Shown here in pieces: positions 1-8,761 of a stretch of 64,000 nucleotides of DNA (positions within the stretch are counted from its first letter, which is position 1; each line of letters opens with the position of its first letter). The DNA lies in NCBI RefSeq assembly GCF_015244705.1, contig NZ_JABCQF010000001.1, positions 62,001-126,000 on the forward strand, given 5' to 3'. The position numbers and the translations under genes are program-made. Below the pieces are notes generated by a model, which saw only the letters and a list, made by a program, of their open reading frames with translations, searched no databases and was not told where the DNA came from. This stretch comes from Gluconobacter potus. Its GTDB lineage: Bacteria > Pseudomonadota > Alphaproteobacteria > Acetobacterales > Acetobacteraceae.

Positions 1-1371
1 TTCGAGGATGCCACGGGCCTGGGCTTCCGTAAGGCGGACTTTGCCATCAATGATGACATTGCCCTCGTCATGGATCAGTTCCAGCAGCGGGATGACTTCC
101 GAAGCGTCCCACTCGCGGGCCATCAGCGATTCACGGGCCGTGGCGGCGTCCGGGGCGGCGCGGATCAGCGCGATGACTTCGTCGATATTGGCAACGGCCA
201 GAACCAGACCGACCAGCAGATGTCCGCGGTCGCGGGCCTTGTTCAGATCGAAGCGGGCGCGGCGCAGGATGACTTCCTCGCGGAAACGCAGGAAGGCTTC
301 CAGGATGTCCTTGAGCCCCATCGTCCGCGGCTTTCCGTCATCAAGCGCCAGCATGTTGGCGCTGAAGGATGTCTGAAGCTGCGTGAAGCGGTAGAGCTGG
401 TTCAGAACCACATCCGGGGTCGCATCGCGCTTGAGCTCGATGACAACACGCATGCCCGAGCGGTCGGACTCGTCGCGGATGTCGGAAATGCCTTCGATTT
501 CCTTGGACCGCACCAGATCGGCGATCTTTTCCTGCAACGTGGCCTTGTTTACCTGATACGGGATCTCGGTGATGATGATGGCCTGACGGTCTTTGCGGAT
601 CTCCTCGATCTCGGCGCGGGCGCGCACCGGGATGGAGCCGCGACCCGTCTCATAGGCGCGACGGATGCCGCTGCGGCCCATGATGATGCCGCCCGTCGGG
701 AAGTCCGGACCCGGGATGATCTGCATCAGTTCGTCGAGTTCGATGGCCGGATTGGCGATCATGGCCAGTGTAGCGTCGATGACCTCACCGGGATTATGCG
801 TCGGGATGTTGGTCGCCATGCCGACGGCAATACCGGCCGCTCCATTGACGAGCAGGTTCGGGAAGACTGCGGGCAGGACCTTCGGTTCGTTCTCGCTCTC
901 GTCGTAGTTCGGCTGGAAATCGACGGTATCGCGGTCGATATCGTCCAGCAGGAAGGACGAGGCCTTGGCCAGGCGGGCCTCGGTGTAACGCATGGCGGCC
1001 GGGCTGTCGCCATCGACCGAACCGAAATTACCCTGACCGTCGATCAGCTTGACGCGCATGGACCAGTGCTGCGCCATCCGGACCATGGCGTCATAGATCG
1101 AGCTGTCACCATGCGGATGGTATTTACCCATCACGTCACCGACGGCACGGGCTGACTTGCGGTAGGGCTTGTCGGCCGTGAAGCCGCTTTCGCGCATGGC
1201 ATAGAGAATACGGCGATGAACCGGCTTCAGACCGTCCCGCACATCCGGCAGCGCACGCGATATGATCACGGACATCGCATAGGCCAGATAGGAGGAGCGC
1301 ATTTCCTCCTCGATCGTCACAGGAAGACGGCCGGAAGGGGTCAGATCAGTCGGCTCGGTCAGCTCGGTCAA
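1..1371 (-). CDS. gyrA: DNA gyrase subunit A, N-terminal part (runs off the left edge)
   Basis: This is the N-terminal 457 codons of the gyrase breakage-reunion subunit, which introduces negative supercoils with GyrB. The conserved core around [10 protein letters not shown] and [13 protein letters not shown] is present. The catalytic tyrosine is Y129 in [10 protein letters not shown], equivalent to E. coli Y122. [15 protein letters not shown] is gyrase-type rather than ParC-type. In the quinolone-resistance region the two hot spots carry Ser90 and Asp94 (E. coli S83 and D87), so no classical resistance change is seen. The start is a TTG at 1371: an in-frame TGA lies three codons upstream and the reading gives an MTELTEP N-terminus of normal length. 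The 3' part lies outside the window. Confidence 0.97.
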   Translation of the reverse strand, partial: MTELTEPTDLTPSGRLPVTIEEEMRSSYLAYAMSVIISRALPDVRDGLKPVHRRILYAMRESGFTADKPYRKSARAVGDVMGKYHPHGDSSIYDAMVRMAQHWSMRVKLIDGQGNFGSVDGDSPAAMRYTEARLAKASSFLLDDIDRDTVDFQPNYDESENEPKVLPAVFPNLLVNGAAGIAVGMATNIPTHNPGEVIDATLAMIANPAIELDELMQIIPGPDFPTGGIIMGRSGIRRAYETGRGSIPVRARAEIEEIRKDRQAIIITEIPYQVNKATLQEKIADLVRSKEIEGISDIRDESDRSGMRVVIELKRDATPDVVLNQLYRFTQLQTSFSANMLALDDGKPRTMGLKDILEAFLRFREEVILRRARFDLNKARDRGHLLVGLVLAVANIDEVIALIRAAPDAATARESLMAREWDASEVIPLLELIHDEGNVIIDGKVRLTEAQARGILE

Positions 1372-1600
1372 GACAGGTCACCACGCTAGAATTCAGTTGT
1401 CCCAGCATACCGCATGCATCGCCGACACGCCACACCCGCCTCCCGGAGGAGGCTCTTCCGTCGCGGAAGCCCTGTTCCCTCATGAGACAGGAAATGTCAC
1501 GCGCCCGTAAAGATTCACGAATGTGCGCAGAATGTGGATTTGTTTGTATATTATTAACTTGCACGGCTTATTTGAAAAAGTTAGCAATTAACAAACACGC

Positions 1601-1629
1601 TCCGGCGAGTCTCTGCCGGAAATCTTTTT
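1601..1629 (+). promoter_or_regulatory. leader hairpin followed by T-run before the Hint-domain gene
   Basis: Six-base arms TCCGGC (1601-1606) and GCCGGA (1615-1620) flank an 8-base loop and are followed by a short T-run (1625-1629). The whole unit lies just before the GGAAG ribosome binding site (1630-1634) and the ATG at 1640. It could act as a weak attenuator or translational structure. This is seen in sequence only; the function is a guess. Confidence 0.35.
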
Positions 1630-1639
1630 GGAAGATCTC

Positions 1640-4600
1640 ATGATGGCCGATACGACCAATGGAACCGACGACGTTACCTGCAGCAGCGAAACCAGCTTTC
1701 ACCAGCACGATTATGCCTGGCGCTGGGTCGGTCCCGCCACGGGTGGCGACTGGTCGGATCCAAACAATTGGGTTCTGACCGATGCCGGCAAGACGGTGGA
1801 CACGACGGACGGATCTTTCAGCGGCGATGCCATTCCGCAGAGCGAGCAGAACGCTGACGTCAATGTTGGTTATTCCGGCAGTACTACGCCGAGCGTGGTT
1901 GTCTCGAATGCCGTACTTTACAATCAGATCCGCAGCCTCAGCGTCTGGCAGAACAGCACCCTGAAGATCACCGCACAGGGTGGAAATGGAAACGTTTTCG
2001 CAACGGCCGGTCTGGAAAACTACGGCACGATCATCATCGATACTCCGTCCAGGGTCGAACTTGGGGGCGTGACGACGGGTGACGGCACCCTGACGATCAT
2101 GAACAACGACGGGAACGTGATGCTTGATGACGCGCACCTGAACAACGGTACGCTGAACCTGGTCAACTCGACCCTCGGGACCGTGGACTCTCCTGTTACG
2201 ATTTCCGGCGGTACGATCAACCTCCAGCAGAACAGCACACTCGTTGCGGACCTATATGGTGAAGGCTCCACGCTCAATGTCGATCCGGCAAGCGTCAACA
2301 CCATCTATGTCAACGATCGCAACTCCAACAGCAGCGGCTCCGTACAGGGTACTGTCATCAATGGTGTGTCCGAAAACACCCATTTCGGCATCCTGAGTGG
2401 TTCTTCAAAGCCGACCTCTGCCACCTACACCGAAAATTCCGACGGGTCCTACACCCTGACGATCAAGCTCGATGACGGTCATTCCATCACTTACCCCACG
2501 GTCAATGTCGCAGACGGCTTTACGCCCGCGGCCCAGGCTACGATCGTCCAGGATGGATCGAATGGCTGGCTGATCGAAGATGTCGGTACGGCAACGGCTT
2601 CAGCCTCTTACGCGACGAGCGACCTCCACCAGCAGATGGCTTCGACGGCCGCTGCCGCAGCCAGCGCCGGTGGTGACGCCTCGCAGTACAGCAGCAATGC
2701 CGTCAGCTTCCATCAGCATGATGATGCATGGCGCTGGACCGGCCCGGCAACGGGTGGTGACTGGTACGATCCGAGCAACTGGACGCTGTATGACGGCCAG
2801 GGCCATGTCGTTGATACGACAGGCAACTCCTTCAACGGTAATGCCATTCCGCAGAGCGAGCAGAATGCTGACGTCAATGTCGGTTATTCCGGCAGCACCA
2901 CGCCGAGTGTGGTTGTCGCCAATGCACCGTCCTATAACCAGATCCGCAGCCTTAGCGTCTGGCAGAACAGCACGCTGGAAATCACGGCACAGGGCGGCAG
3001 CAACTACAGCGGCTATGTTTTTGCTACGGCCGGTTTCGAGAACGATGGTACAATCCTGATCAACACCCCGTCGAAGGTCGAACTCGGCGGCGTCACCATG
3101 AACCGTGACGACGGCACGATCACGATCATGAACAATGACAACAACGTCGTGTTCGATGGAAACAGCGTTAACAACGGTGGCACGATCAACCTGATCAATG
3201 CCACGCTGGGAACCGCTACGAACCCGATCTGGATCAATGGCGGGGCGGTCAGCCTGGCGCAGGGCAGCAGCCTGTTTCTGAATCCGAGTGAGAATATCAG
3301 CACCATCACTGTTGATCCGAATTCGGTGAACACGCTGTATGTTGAAGCCAACGGCTTCCTGCACAACAACGATGCCAACAACCAGAGTGTTGTGGTCAAC
3401 GGTGTGTCCGCCAACACGCATTTCGGGATCTCGGGTGTGTCTTCCGCTCCGACGGCAGCCACCTACACCCCGAATGCCGATGGCTCCTATACTCTGACGA
3501 TTACGCTGGCTGACGGCCGTGAACTGACCTATGGCGATATCCACACGGCTGACGGCTTCACGCCTGCTGCCACGGCATCCATCGTCCAGGATGGTACCAA
3601 TGGCTGGGTTGTCGAAGACAACGGCGTCACGACCTGCTTCCTCGCAGGCAGCATGATCCGCACGCCGGAAGGCGATGTCGCTGTCGAGAGCCTGCGTCTG
3701 GGCAGCACGGTCCTGGCCTTCGTGAACGGTGAAGCCGTGGAGCGGCCCGTGACCTGGGCTGGCCGCGCGCACATGGTTGCCAAGGCTGGTCCGGGCGATG
3801 CCGAAGCCGGTTATCCGGTCCGCATCCTGAAGGACGCGCTCGCCGAGGGTGTGCCTTACAAGGACATGCTGGTCACCCCGGAACACTGCCTGTTCCTGAA
3901 TGGTGGTTTCGTTCCGGCCCGTATGCTCGTGAACGGTCGCTCCGTGATCTATGATCGCTCCCTGCCGTCCTACGATTACTTCCATGTGGAAACGGCTGAG
4001 CACTCCGTCATCATGGCGGACGGCATGATGACGGAAAGCTATCTCGACACCGGCAACCGTCAGGCGTTCCGCCAGAGTGGTTCGGTGGTGTCGTTCGGTG
4101 GCCGCGAGCGCAACTGGAACGATGATGCGGCAGCCCCGCTGGTTGTCAGCCGCGAGGTGGTCGAGCCGATCTTCCGTGAGATCGAGGCCCGCGCCATCGA
4201 AGCCGGTCTTGAGAACACCATCGAGGTTCCGACCCTGACCGAAGAGTCTGGTCTGCACCTTGTCACCCGCACGGGCCAGACCATCCATCAGGTCCGGACC
4301 GCCAATGGCCGATCGATGTTCATGATCCCATCCGGCGTGACGGAAGTGCGCCTCGTGTCCCATACCTTCCGTCCGAGCGAGACGGTGGGACCGTTCGTTG
4401 ATGATCGTCGTCAGCTCGGCGTTCTGGTTGGTGAAGTCATGCTGTTCGACTCGGGCAACACGATCCACATCGATCAGCATCTGACCGATGCCGGCCTGGC
4501 GGGCTGGGATGTTCAGGACGATGCGGCTGCCCGCTGGACCAATGGCAACGCTGTGCTGTCCCTGACGACCCGTCAGCCGAACAGCCTCGGCATGCTGGCT

Positions 4601-4672
4601 ATTCAGGTTCTGGCCGGAGGTCCGTACCTGCTGGCTTCTGGAGGTGAAGTCGAAACGGCTCAGACCGCCTGA
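1640..4672 (+). CDS. Hint (hedgehog/intein-type) domain protein with two large beta-rich repeats
   Basis: 1010 residues. Two tandem repeats of about 337 residues start near residues 19 and 356, both opening with SFHQHD and sharing IPQSEQNADVNVGYSGS and SLSVWQNSTL; they look like parallel beta-helix or adhesin-like repeats. A Hint_2-type domain follows from residue 666, opening with CFLAGSMIRTPEGD, with a TPEHC block near 746 and HVETAEHSV near 782. A conserved C-terminal module (residues ~880-1010, VGPFVDDRRQLGVLVGE) is typical of acetic acid bacterial Hint proteins as far as I recall. No classical signal peptide is visible, so secretion, if any, would be non-Sec. The start chosen is ATG 1640 (second ATG at 1643) because GGAAG lies 5 bases upstream; a TTG at 1628 is also in frame. 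The role is unknown, with self-processing or surface display plausible. Confidence 0.85.
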   Translation: MMADTTNGTDDVTCSSETSFHQHDYAWRWVGPATGGDWSDPNNWVLTDAGKTVDTTDGSFSGDAIPQSEQNADVNVGYSGSTTPSVVVSNAVLYNQIRSLSVWQNSTLKITAQGGNGNVFATAGLENYGTIIIDTPSRVELGGVTTGDGTLTIMNNDGNVMLDDAHLNNGTLNLVNSTLGTVDSPVTISGGTINLQQNSTLVADLYGEGSTLNVDPASVNTIYVNDRNSNSSGSVQGTVINGVSENTHFGILSGSSKPTSATYTENSDGSYTLTIKLDDGHSITYPTVNVADGFTPAAQATIVQDGSNGWLIEDVGTATASASYATSDLHQQMASTAAAAASAGGDASQYSSNAVSFHQHDDAWRWTGPATGGDWYDPSNWTLYDGQGHVVDTTGNSFNGNAIPQSEQNADVNVGYSGSTTPSVVVANAPSYNQIRSLSVWQNSTLEITAQGGSNYSGYVFATAGFENDGTILINTPSKVELGGVTMNRDDGTITIMNNDNNVVFDGNSVNNGGTINLINATLGTATNPIWINGGAVSLAQGSSLFLNPSENISTITVDPNSVNTLYVEANGFLHNNDANNQSVVVNGVSANTHFGISGVSSAPTAATYTPNADGSYTLTITLADGRELTYGDIHTADGFTPAATASIVQDGTNGWVVEDNGVTTCFLAGSMIRTPEGDVAVESLRLGSTVLAFVNGEAVERPVTWAGRAHMVAKAGPGDAEAGYPVRILKDALAEGVPYKDMLVTPEHCLFLNGGFVPARMLVNGRSVIYDRSLPSYDYFHVETAEHSVIMADGMMTESYLDTGNRQAFRQSGSVVSFGGRERNWNDDAAAPLVVSREVVEPIFREIEARAIEAGLENTIEVPTLTEESGLHLVTRTGQTIHQVRTANGRSMFMIPSGVTEVRLVSHTFRPSETVGPFVDDRRQLGVLVGEVMLFDSGNTIHIDQHLTDAGLAGWDVQDDAAARWTNGNAVLSLTTRQPNSLGMLAIQVLAGGPYLLASGGEVETAQTA
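1694..3632 (+). repeat. tandem intragenic duplication, ~1.01 kb period
   Basis: Two copies of the N-terminal module of the Hint-domain gene, the first starting at 1694 and the second at 2705. The best conserved stretch (1831-1975 versus 2845-2989) differs at only scattered, mostly third, positions, with an exact offset of 1014 bases (338 codons). The flanks of each copy have diverged more. This indicates duplication followed by divergence, perhaps with local gene conversion. Confidence 0.85.
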
Positions 4673-4692
4673 GACCAGACGGCCTGAAACGG

Positions 4693-4728
4693 AAAAAGTC
4701 CCATCCCTTCGGGGGTGGGGCTTTTTTT
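4693..4728 (+). terminator. intrinsic terminator of the Hint-domain gene
   Basis: A GC-rich stem (CCCATCCC against GGGGTGGG) with a TTC-containing loop, preceded by an A-run and followed by seven Ts, 20 bases after the stop codon. Confidence 0.85.
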
Positions 4729-4769
4729 GTCCATTCTCCCCGGGTGGGTGTAGGGCACGGCCTCAACGA

Positions 4770-4800
4770 GAAAAGGCGCCCCTGTATGGGACGCCTTTTC
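4770..4800 (-). terminator. intrinsic terminator of the TonB-dependent receptor gene
   Basis: Inverted repeat with arms AAAAGGCG and CGCCTTTT around an internal loop; read on the minus strand it ends in a T-run 25 bases after the receptor stop codon. Together with 4693-4728 it insulates the two convergent genes. Confidence 0.8.
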
Positions 4801-4824
4801 CTATGGGGTAGTCTGGAAAGGGGC

Positions 4825-7467
4825 TCAGAAGTTGGCGTTGATCCGTCCGTAGTAATAACCGCCCGTGATGGGCACCTGCAGCGAGAACTGGTCGTAGATC
4901 TGGGCGCCGCGGGAGTTGTTGACCTGCGGGACGCGGCGGGGGCGGACGTTGAAGATGTTGTTCGCGCCGATCGCCAGATGCCAGTTGCTGTTGAAGCGGT
5001 ATCCGACTTCGATGTCGGTCAGCCAGCGCGGCGTATTCTTGAACTGCGCGAAGCAGCTGTTGGAATAGGCCAGGCTTCCACCGCTCGGACAGGGGAGCGT
5101 CTTGTCCGTCCAGTCGTAGTAGGTCAGCATGGAGGTTGTTTCGCCGTACCGTGTCTGGCGGACGTTGAAGTCCCATTTTCCGACCGTATACAGGGCGTTC
5201 AGGATGATCTTGCTGCGCGGATAGGCCGTCGTGATGTAAGCGATGTTCTGCGCATTCAGCAGCGGGTTGCCGTTGGTGTCGGTACCATTGTGGTGCAGGC
5301 GCGTGCGGTTCAGATCCAGCGCCATGCTGAGGTTCAGGTTACCGGCATTGTGGAAGCGGATCATATAGTCCGCCTTGATGTCCAGACCCTGTGTGCGGGT
5401 GCTGGCGCCGTTGGTCATGTAATAGGCGGACACGTTGTCGGGCGTGATGCTGTTGAGTGGCAGGGAGTATCCCATGGCCTCAATGGCCTCGATTGCGGCT
5501 TCGCCCTTGACGGTACCACCACCCACGATGCGATCACGCAGGTTGATCTGGTAGACGTCCGCTTCGACATGGAAATTCTTCACGGGTTCCACGACGATAC
5601 CACCGCTGGCGCTGACGGAGCGCTCCGGCTTCAGGGCGCTGGCACCCAGGACACGGGCGGCCGTTGAGCTGACGGGCAGCAGGCCGGAGGCGCCGGTCGG
5701 GTCCACGTTCATGGCGCTGTAATGCTGCTCGGCCAGGGTTGGTGCACGGAAGCCGGTGCTGATCGTGCCGCGAAGCGCAATCTTGCTGGTCACGTCATAA
5801 CGGGTCGAGACCTTGCCGTTCTCCGTGTTGCCGACATCTGTGTAGTGCTCGAAGCGACCGGCGAAATCGAGATCCCAGTGCTTGAGCGGGTGGAAGTCAC
5901 CATCGACATAGGCCGCCCAGATGTCACGGCTCCAGTTGCCGGCACTGTTGGGGCCGAGACCGGCATAGCCCTGCGTGCCACCCAGTTCATAAGAGGGCGG
6001 CGTGCCGGCCTTGATCTGGTAGGTTTCGAGGCGATGCTCGCCACCGAAGGCCAGCGTCATCGGAACGGTATGGGCGATGTTGAACTGGCGGCGGAAGTCC
6101 AGGTTGTTGGTCCACTGCGCCATGCGATAGGTCTCGGCGCGCGTCGTGCTGGGCGACCAGCCGCAGCCATCGGTCGAATAATAGGACGAGGTCGGATCGG
6201 TCGAGCAGGTGCTGGCGAGCATGCCCGTATTGGCTGTGTTCTTGTTGCCGATCTTGTTGCCGTCCGCGCCATAAGTGGTGCTCAGATCCCAGTCGAAACC
6301 GAAGAAGTTGTCGCCCTTGAGGCCGAGCGTGGCGGCGTAATCGTTTTCTTCCGATGTTTCGAGCGGCGAGAAGCCGGCCGGGTACATGGTGGGGGCGATA
6401 TTGGGCGTCCGATAGTTTTCGTAGGCTTCGCCGTGGCGGTGCATGTAGGTGATGAGCCCGTAGAAGTTCACGCCTTCGGTGATGGTCTTGCCGAAATCGA
6501 TGGCGAGGCTTTCGCGCGTTTCTTCGGGCGTGCTCATGATCTTGTTGGAATCAGTTGGCACGCTCATCGCATTCGGAACGAGACCGTTATAATAACCCGT
6601 CGTGGTGGCGTTGTTGGGCCAGCTTCCGATCAGGCGGTGATCGCGTGCACCGACGACCATGTGGTCAGTGTGATAGACTTCGCCGCTGATGTGCAGGTAG
6701 CCGTCATTGCCCCATTTCACGCCACCGTCGGCATCCACCTTGTACTGCCAGCCGTCGCCGTTATAGGCGTTCGCGCCGGTCTGCACCGAGGTGTGCATGC
6801 CGTGGGCCTGCTTCTTGGTGATGATGTTCACCACGCCCGCGATGGCGTCGGAGCCGTACATCGCGGCGGCACCGTCTTCCAGCACTTCGATATGGTCGAT
6901 GGCGCTGGCGGGGATCGTGTTCAGATCGGCACCCGTGGAGCCGAACTGCGGGCCGGCATCGGCCGTGATATTGGCCGTGTTGTGGCGGCGCTTGCCGTCT
7001 ACCAGGACCAGGACTTCGTTCGGACCAAGGCCACGCATCTGGATTGAAGATGTCAGGGCGGAGGAATCCGCGCCCATGGCCTGCACGTTGATGGAGGCAT
7101 AGGTCCGGGTCAGGGCATCCGCGACGTTCATCATGCCGGAATGGCGCAGTGTTGCAGCCGAAATCACGCTGACGGGGGACGAGCTTTCACGGGCCTTGCG
7201 GTTGGTCGCATGGGTACCGGTGGTGACGTTGATAGTCTCGGCTTCGCCCGTGAAATTGACGTCCGTCTTCTTCTTGCGAGGTGCGGCAACGGCGGGTGTG
7301 GCCGTCGCAGCCGTAGGATGGGCAGCACTGTGAGCGGCGCTGCTGGGTTTCGCGCTGTGATGGCGTGTGGCGGGATGCGCCGTGGTGGTTGCGGCCAGGG
7401 CAGACATGCAGGGCATGACGGAAACTGCCGTTGTCACGAGCAGGGAGATGCGATGCCGGGATTTCAT
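4825..7467 (-). CDS. TonB-dependent outer-membrane receptor with His/Ala/Pro-rich linker
   Basis: 880 residues. A Sec signal peptide (residues 1 to ~26, ending SALAA) is followed by a low-complexity linker (~27-70) rich in Ala, His, Thr and Pro, ending in a PRKKK block. The plug domain then begins: INVTTGTHATNR resembles a TonB-box region, and LVLVDGKRRH, VEVLEDGAAAMYGSDA-type and GVVNIITKK motifs are typical. The 22-strand barrel fills the rest and ends GGYYYGRINANF with a terminal Phe. The overall type is that of large vitamin/siderophore/sugar receptors; the substrate cannot be read from the sequence. A GGAGG lies about 15 bases before the ATG. No TonB, ExbB or regulator gene is adjacent. 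Confidence 0.93.
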   Translation of the reverse strand: MKSRHRISLLVTTAVSVMPCMSALAATTTAHPATRHHSAKPSSAAHSAAHPTAATATPAVAAPRKKKTDVNFTGEAETINVTTGTHATNRKARESSSPVSVISAATLRHSGMMNVADALTRTYASINVQAMGADSSALTSSIQMRGLGPNEVLVLVDGKRRHNTANITADAGPQFGSTGADLNTIPASAIDHIEVLEDGAAAMYGSDAIAGVVNIITKKQAHGMHTSVQTGANAYNGDGWQYKVDADGGVKWGNDGYLHISGEVYHTDHMVVGARDHRLIGSWPNNATTTGYYNGLVPNAMSVPTDSNKIMSTPEETRESLAIDFGKTITEGVNFYGLITYMHRHGEAYENYRTPNIAPTMYPAGFSPLETSEENDYAATLGLKGDNFFGFDWDLSTTYGADGNKIGNKNTANTGMLASTCSTDPTSSYYSTDGCGWSPSTTRAETYRMAQWTNNLDFRRQFNIAHTVPMTLAFGGEHRLETYQIKAGTPPSYELGGTQGYAGLGPNSAGNWSRDIWAAYVDGDFHPLKHWDLDFAGRFEHYTDVGNTENGKVSTRYDVTSKIALRGTISTGFRAPTLAEQHYSAMNVDPTGASGLLPVSSTAARVLGASALKPERSVSASGGIVVEPVKNFHVEADVYQINLRDRIVGGGTVKGEAAIEAIEAMGYSLPLNSITPDNVSAYYMTNGASTRTQGLDIKADYMIRFHNAGNLNLSMALDLNRTRLHHNGTDTNGNPLLNAQNIAYITTAYPRSKIILNALYTVGKWDFNVRQTRYGETTSMLTYYDWTDKTLPCPSGGSLAYSNSCFAQFKNTPRWLTDIEVGYRFNSNWHLAIGANNIFNVRPRRVPQVNNSRGAQIYDQFSLQVPITGGYYYGRINANF

Positions 7468-7748
7468 TATTGCTATCTATACCTCCATGAGACGCCGCTC
7501 TTGGGTTCAGAGGGGGTTTCTGGATAGTAATGATAAAATTTCGTTACATGAAAGTAGCAAAAATGATTCTTGTGACAGATTTCCATCCTGTTGCAGAATA
7601 GCAACAAGATGTTTTTGGCTGCAAAAAATCAGAAAGGAAATTCTGTAAGGAAGATGCTTTGAGAAACATATTTCTGATTGAAGGGCTGGGAGGAGTCAGA
7701 AGTGCTGCGTGGTAGAGAATTCTTGTTACTTTAACGTACCGAGATGTG
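7468..7748. other. AT-rich intergenic region upstream of the receptor gene
   Basis: 281 bases without a gene, clearly more AT-rich than the flanks. It holds a perfect 6-base inverted repeat TGTTGC/GCAACA at 7589-7606 with a 6-base spacer, which could be an operator or a short hairpin in the receptor promoter region. No Fur-box-like sequence could be assigned with confidence. Confidence 0.4.
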
Positions 7749-8171
7749 TCAGTCGTCCAGGCGGACCTTGCGGTTGCGCTTGATGCCGGCCCGATGTGAT
7801 TTTCCGTCAAGCCGACGTTGCCGGGCCGCTTTTCCGGGACGGGTGGCCACGCGGAAAGTGGGGCGATGTGCCGCCTTGCGGATCAGTTCCGCCAGGCGTT
7901 CGACGACATCATCGCGGTTTCTCTGTTGTGTGCGAAAGCGGCGACCCGTGATGATGATTTCGCCATTCTGGGTCGCACGGCTGCCTGCGAGTTCGATCAG
8001 GCGTGTCCGGATGCGGTCCGACAGGACCGGAGAGCGCGTGGCATCGAACCGGAGCTGTGCGGCCGTGGCTACCTTGTTGACGTTCTGTCCTCCCGGACCG
8101 GATGCCAGGATATAGGTGATTTTCAGCTCGTCCTCTTCAAGCAGAAGACCAGGAAGAATCTCGATGGGCAT
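7749..8171 (-). CDS. arfB: ArfB-type alternative ribosome-rescue peptidyl-tRNA hydrolase
   Basis: 140 residues. It carries the class-I release-factor catalytic loop GPGGQNVNKV (GGQ at about residues 31-33) but lacks codon-recognition domains, and has a basic C-terminal tail (KSHRAGIKRNRKVRL) of the kind that inserts in the empty mRNA channel of stalled 70S ribosomes. Length and layout match ArfB/YaeJ. Known role of the family: hydrolysis of peptidyl-tRNA on non-stop ribosomes. It is transcribed alone, away from the tRNA-Lys gene. Confidence 0.93.
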   Translation of the reverse strand: MPIEILPGLLLEEDELKITYILASGPGGQNVNKVATAAQLRFDATRSPVLSDRIRTRLIELAGSRATQNGEIIITGRRFRTQQRNRDDVVERLAELIRKAAHRPTFRVATRPGKAARQRRLDGKSHRAGIKRNRKVRLDD

Positions 8172-8366
8172 CTGTTTCTTCCTTTCGGGACTGAAAAAGG
8201 GGGTGGCCGCGGTCAGGAAACGCAGGACGTCGGCCCATAGCCTCTTTCGGCGCGGGAGACCATGGAGCGATGTGACGCGTTGTCAGGCGGATGGGGGGCG
8301 GAAGCCTGTTTTTCCGGTTGGCGAGGTTGACGCCCTCATGGGTTGTGGGGTAGCCAGCGTGCGGAT

Positions 8367-8442
8367 GAACCGGTAGCTCAGTTGGTAGAGCATTCGACTT
8401 TTAATCGAATGGTCCTGGGTTCGAGTCCCAGCCGGTTCACCA
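8367..8442 (+). tRNA. tRNA-Lys (anticodon TTT)
   Basis: A full cloverleaf can be drawn: acceptor GAACCGG/CCGGTTC, D-arm GCTC...GAGC, anticodon stem TTCGA/TCGAA around loop CTTTTAA, T-arm CTGGG TTCGAGT CCCAG, discriminator A and an encoded CCA at 8440-8442. A near-identical copy of its last 17 bases lies at 8652-8668. Confidence 0.97.
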
Positions 8443-8761
8443 TTTCCTTTAAAAAACCGCAGAAAACCGCCGTTTTTTGGGCGGGTTTGACACTTTGCCG
8501 GTTTGGTTTGACTTCGTGTGCTTTTTTACTGACGCGCGCCTCTTTTGAGGAAGAAGCAAGTTTGACAAATCACCGCTAAGTGCTTGATTCTTCGATAGAA
8601 CAAAAAGAGACGTAGACAGCGTAAGTCATTGTTTTATATGGACTTATTTGCTCCCAGCCGGTTCGCCAACAAATCTCCCTTCTTCGAAATTCAGCGTTCT
8701 TCTGGCTGCGATGAGTATTGTCGCAAAATGGGCAGGAATAACGATCTGGGAAGTGAGTAGT
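8443..8761. other. gene-poor stretch between tRNA-Lys and the GIY-YIG gene; possible island scar
   Basis: 319 bases with no convincing gene. The first part contains a hairpin-like AAACCGCC/GGGCGGGTTT pair shortly after the tRNA, possibly its terminator. The rest is AT-rich and unlike its surroundings. It contains the tRNA-tail duplication at 8652-8668, so the interval 8443-8651 looks like DNA bracketed by attachment-site copies. Confidence 0.5.
8652..8668 (+). repeat. duplicate of the tRNA-Lys 3' end (att-like)
   Basis: TCCCAGCCGGTTCGCCA matches the last 17 bases of tRNA-Lys (8426-8442) with one mismatch (G for A at 8665). A direct repeat of a tRNA 3' end is the classical footprint of tyrosine-recombinase integration. 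No integrase is present in the window, so this is probably an old or emptied site. Confidence 0.65.

Noticed and set aside
1-1371. quinolone-resistance mutation in gyrA
   Set aside because: The two hot-spot positions are Ser90 and Asp94, the sensitive-type residues.
1346-1564. 72-codon minus-strand frame just upstream of gyrA
   Set aside because: It overlaps the gyrA start in another frame, has no ribosome site and no recognisable protein features.
2600-4480. 626-codon open frame on the minus strand opposite the Hint-domain gene
   Set aside because: It mirrors the GC-rich codon pattern of the plus-strand gene, lacks any domain-like sequence, and the plus-strand frame has clear repeats and a Hint domain.
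5722-7047. 441-codon plus-strand frame opposite the TonB receptor
   Set aside because: Shadow frame: the minus-strand product has a signal peptide, plug and barrel motifs, whereas this frame has none.
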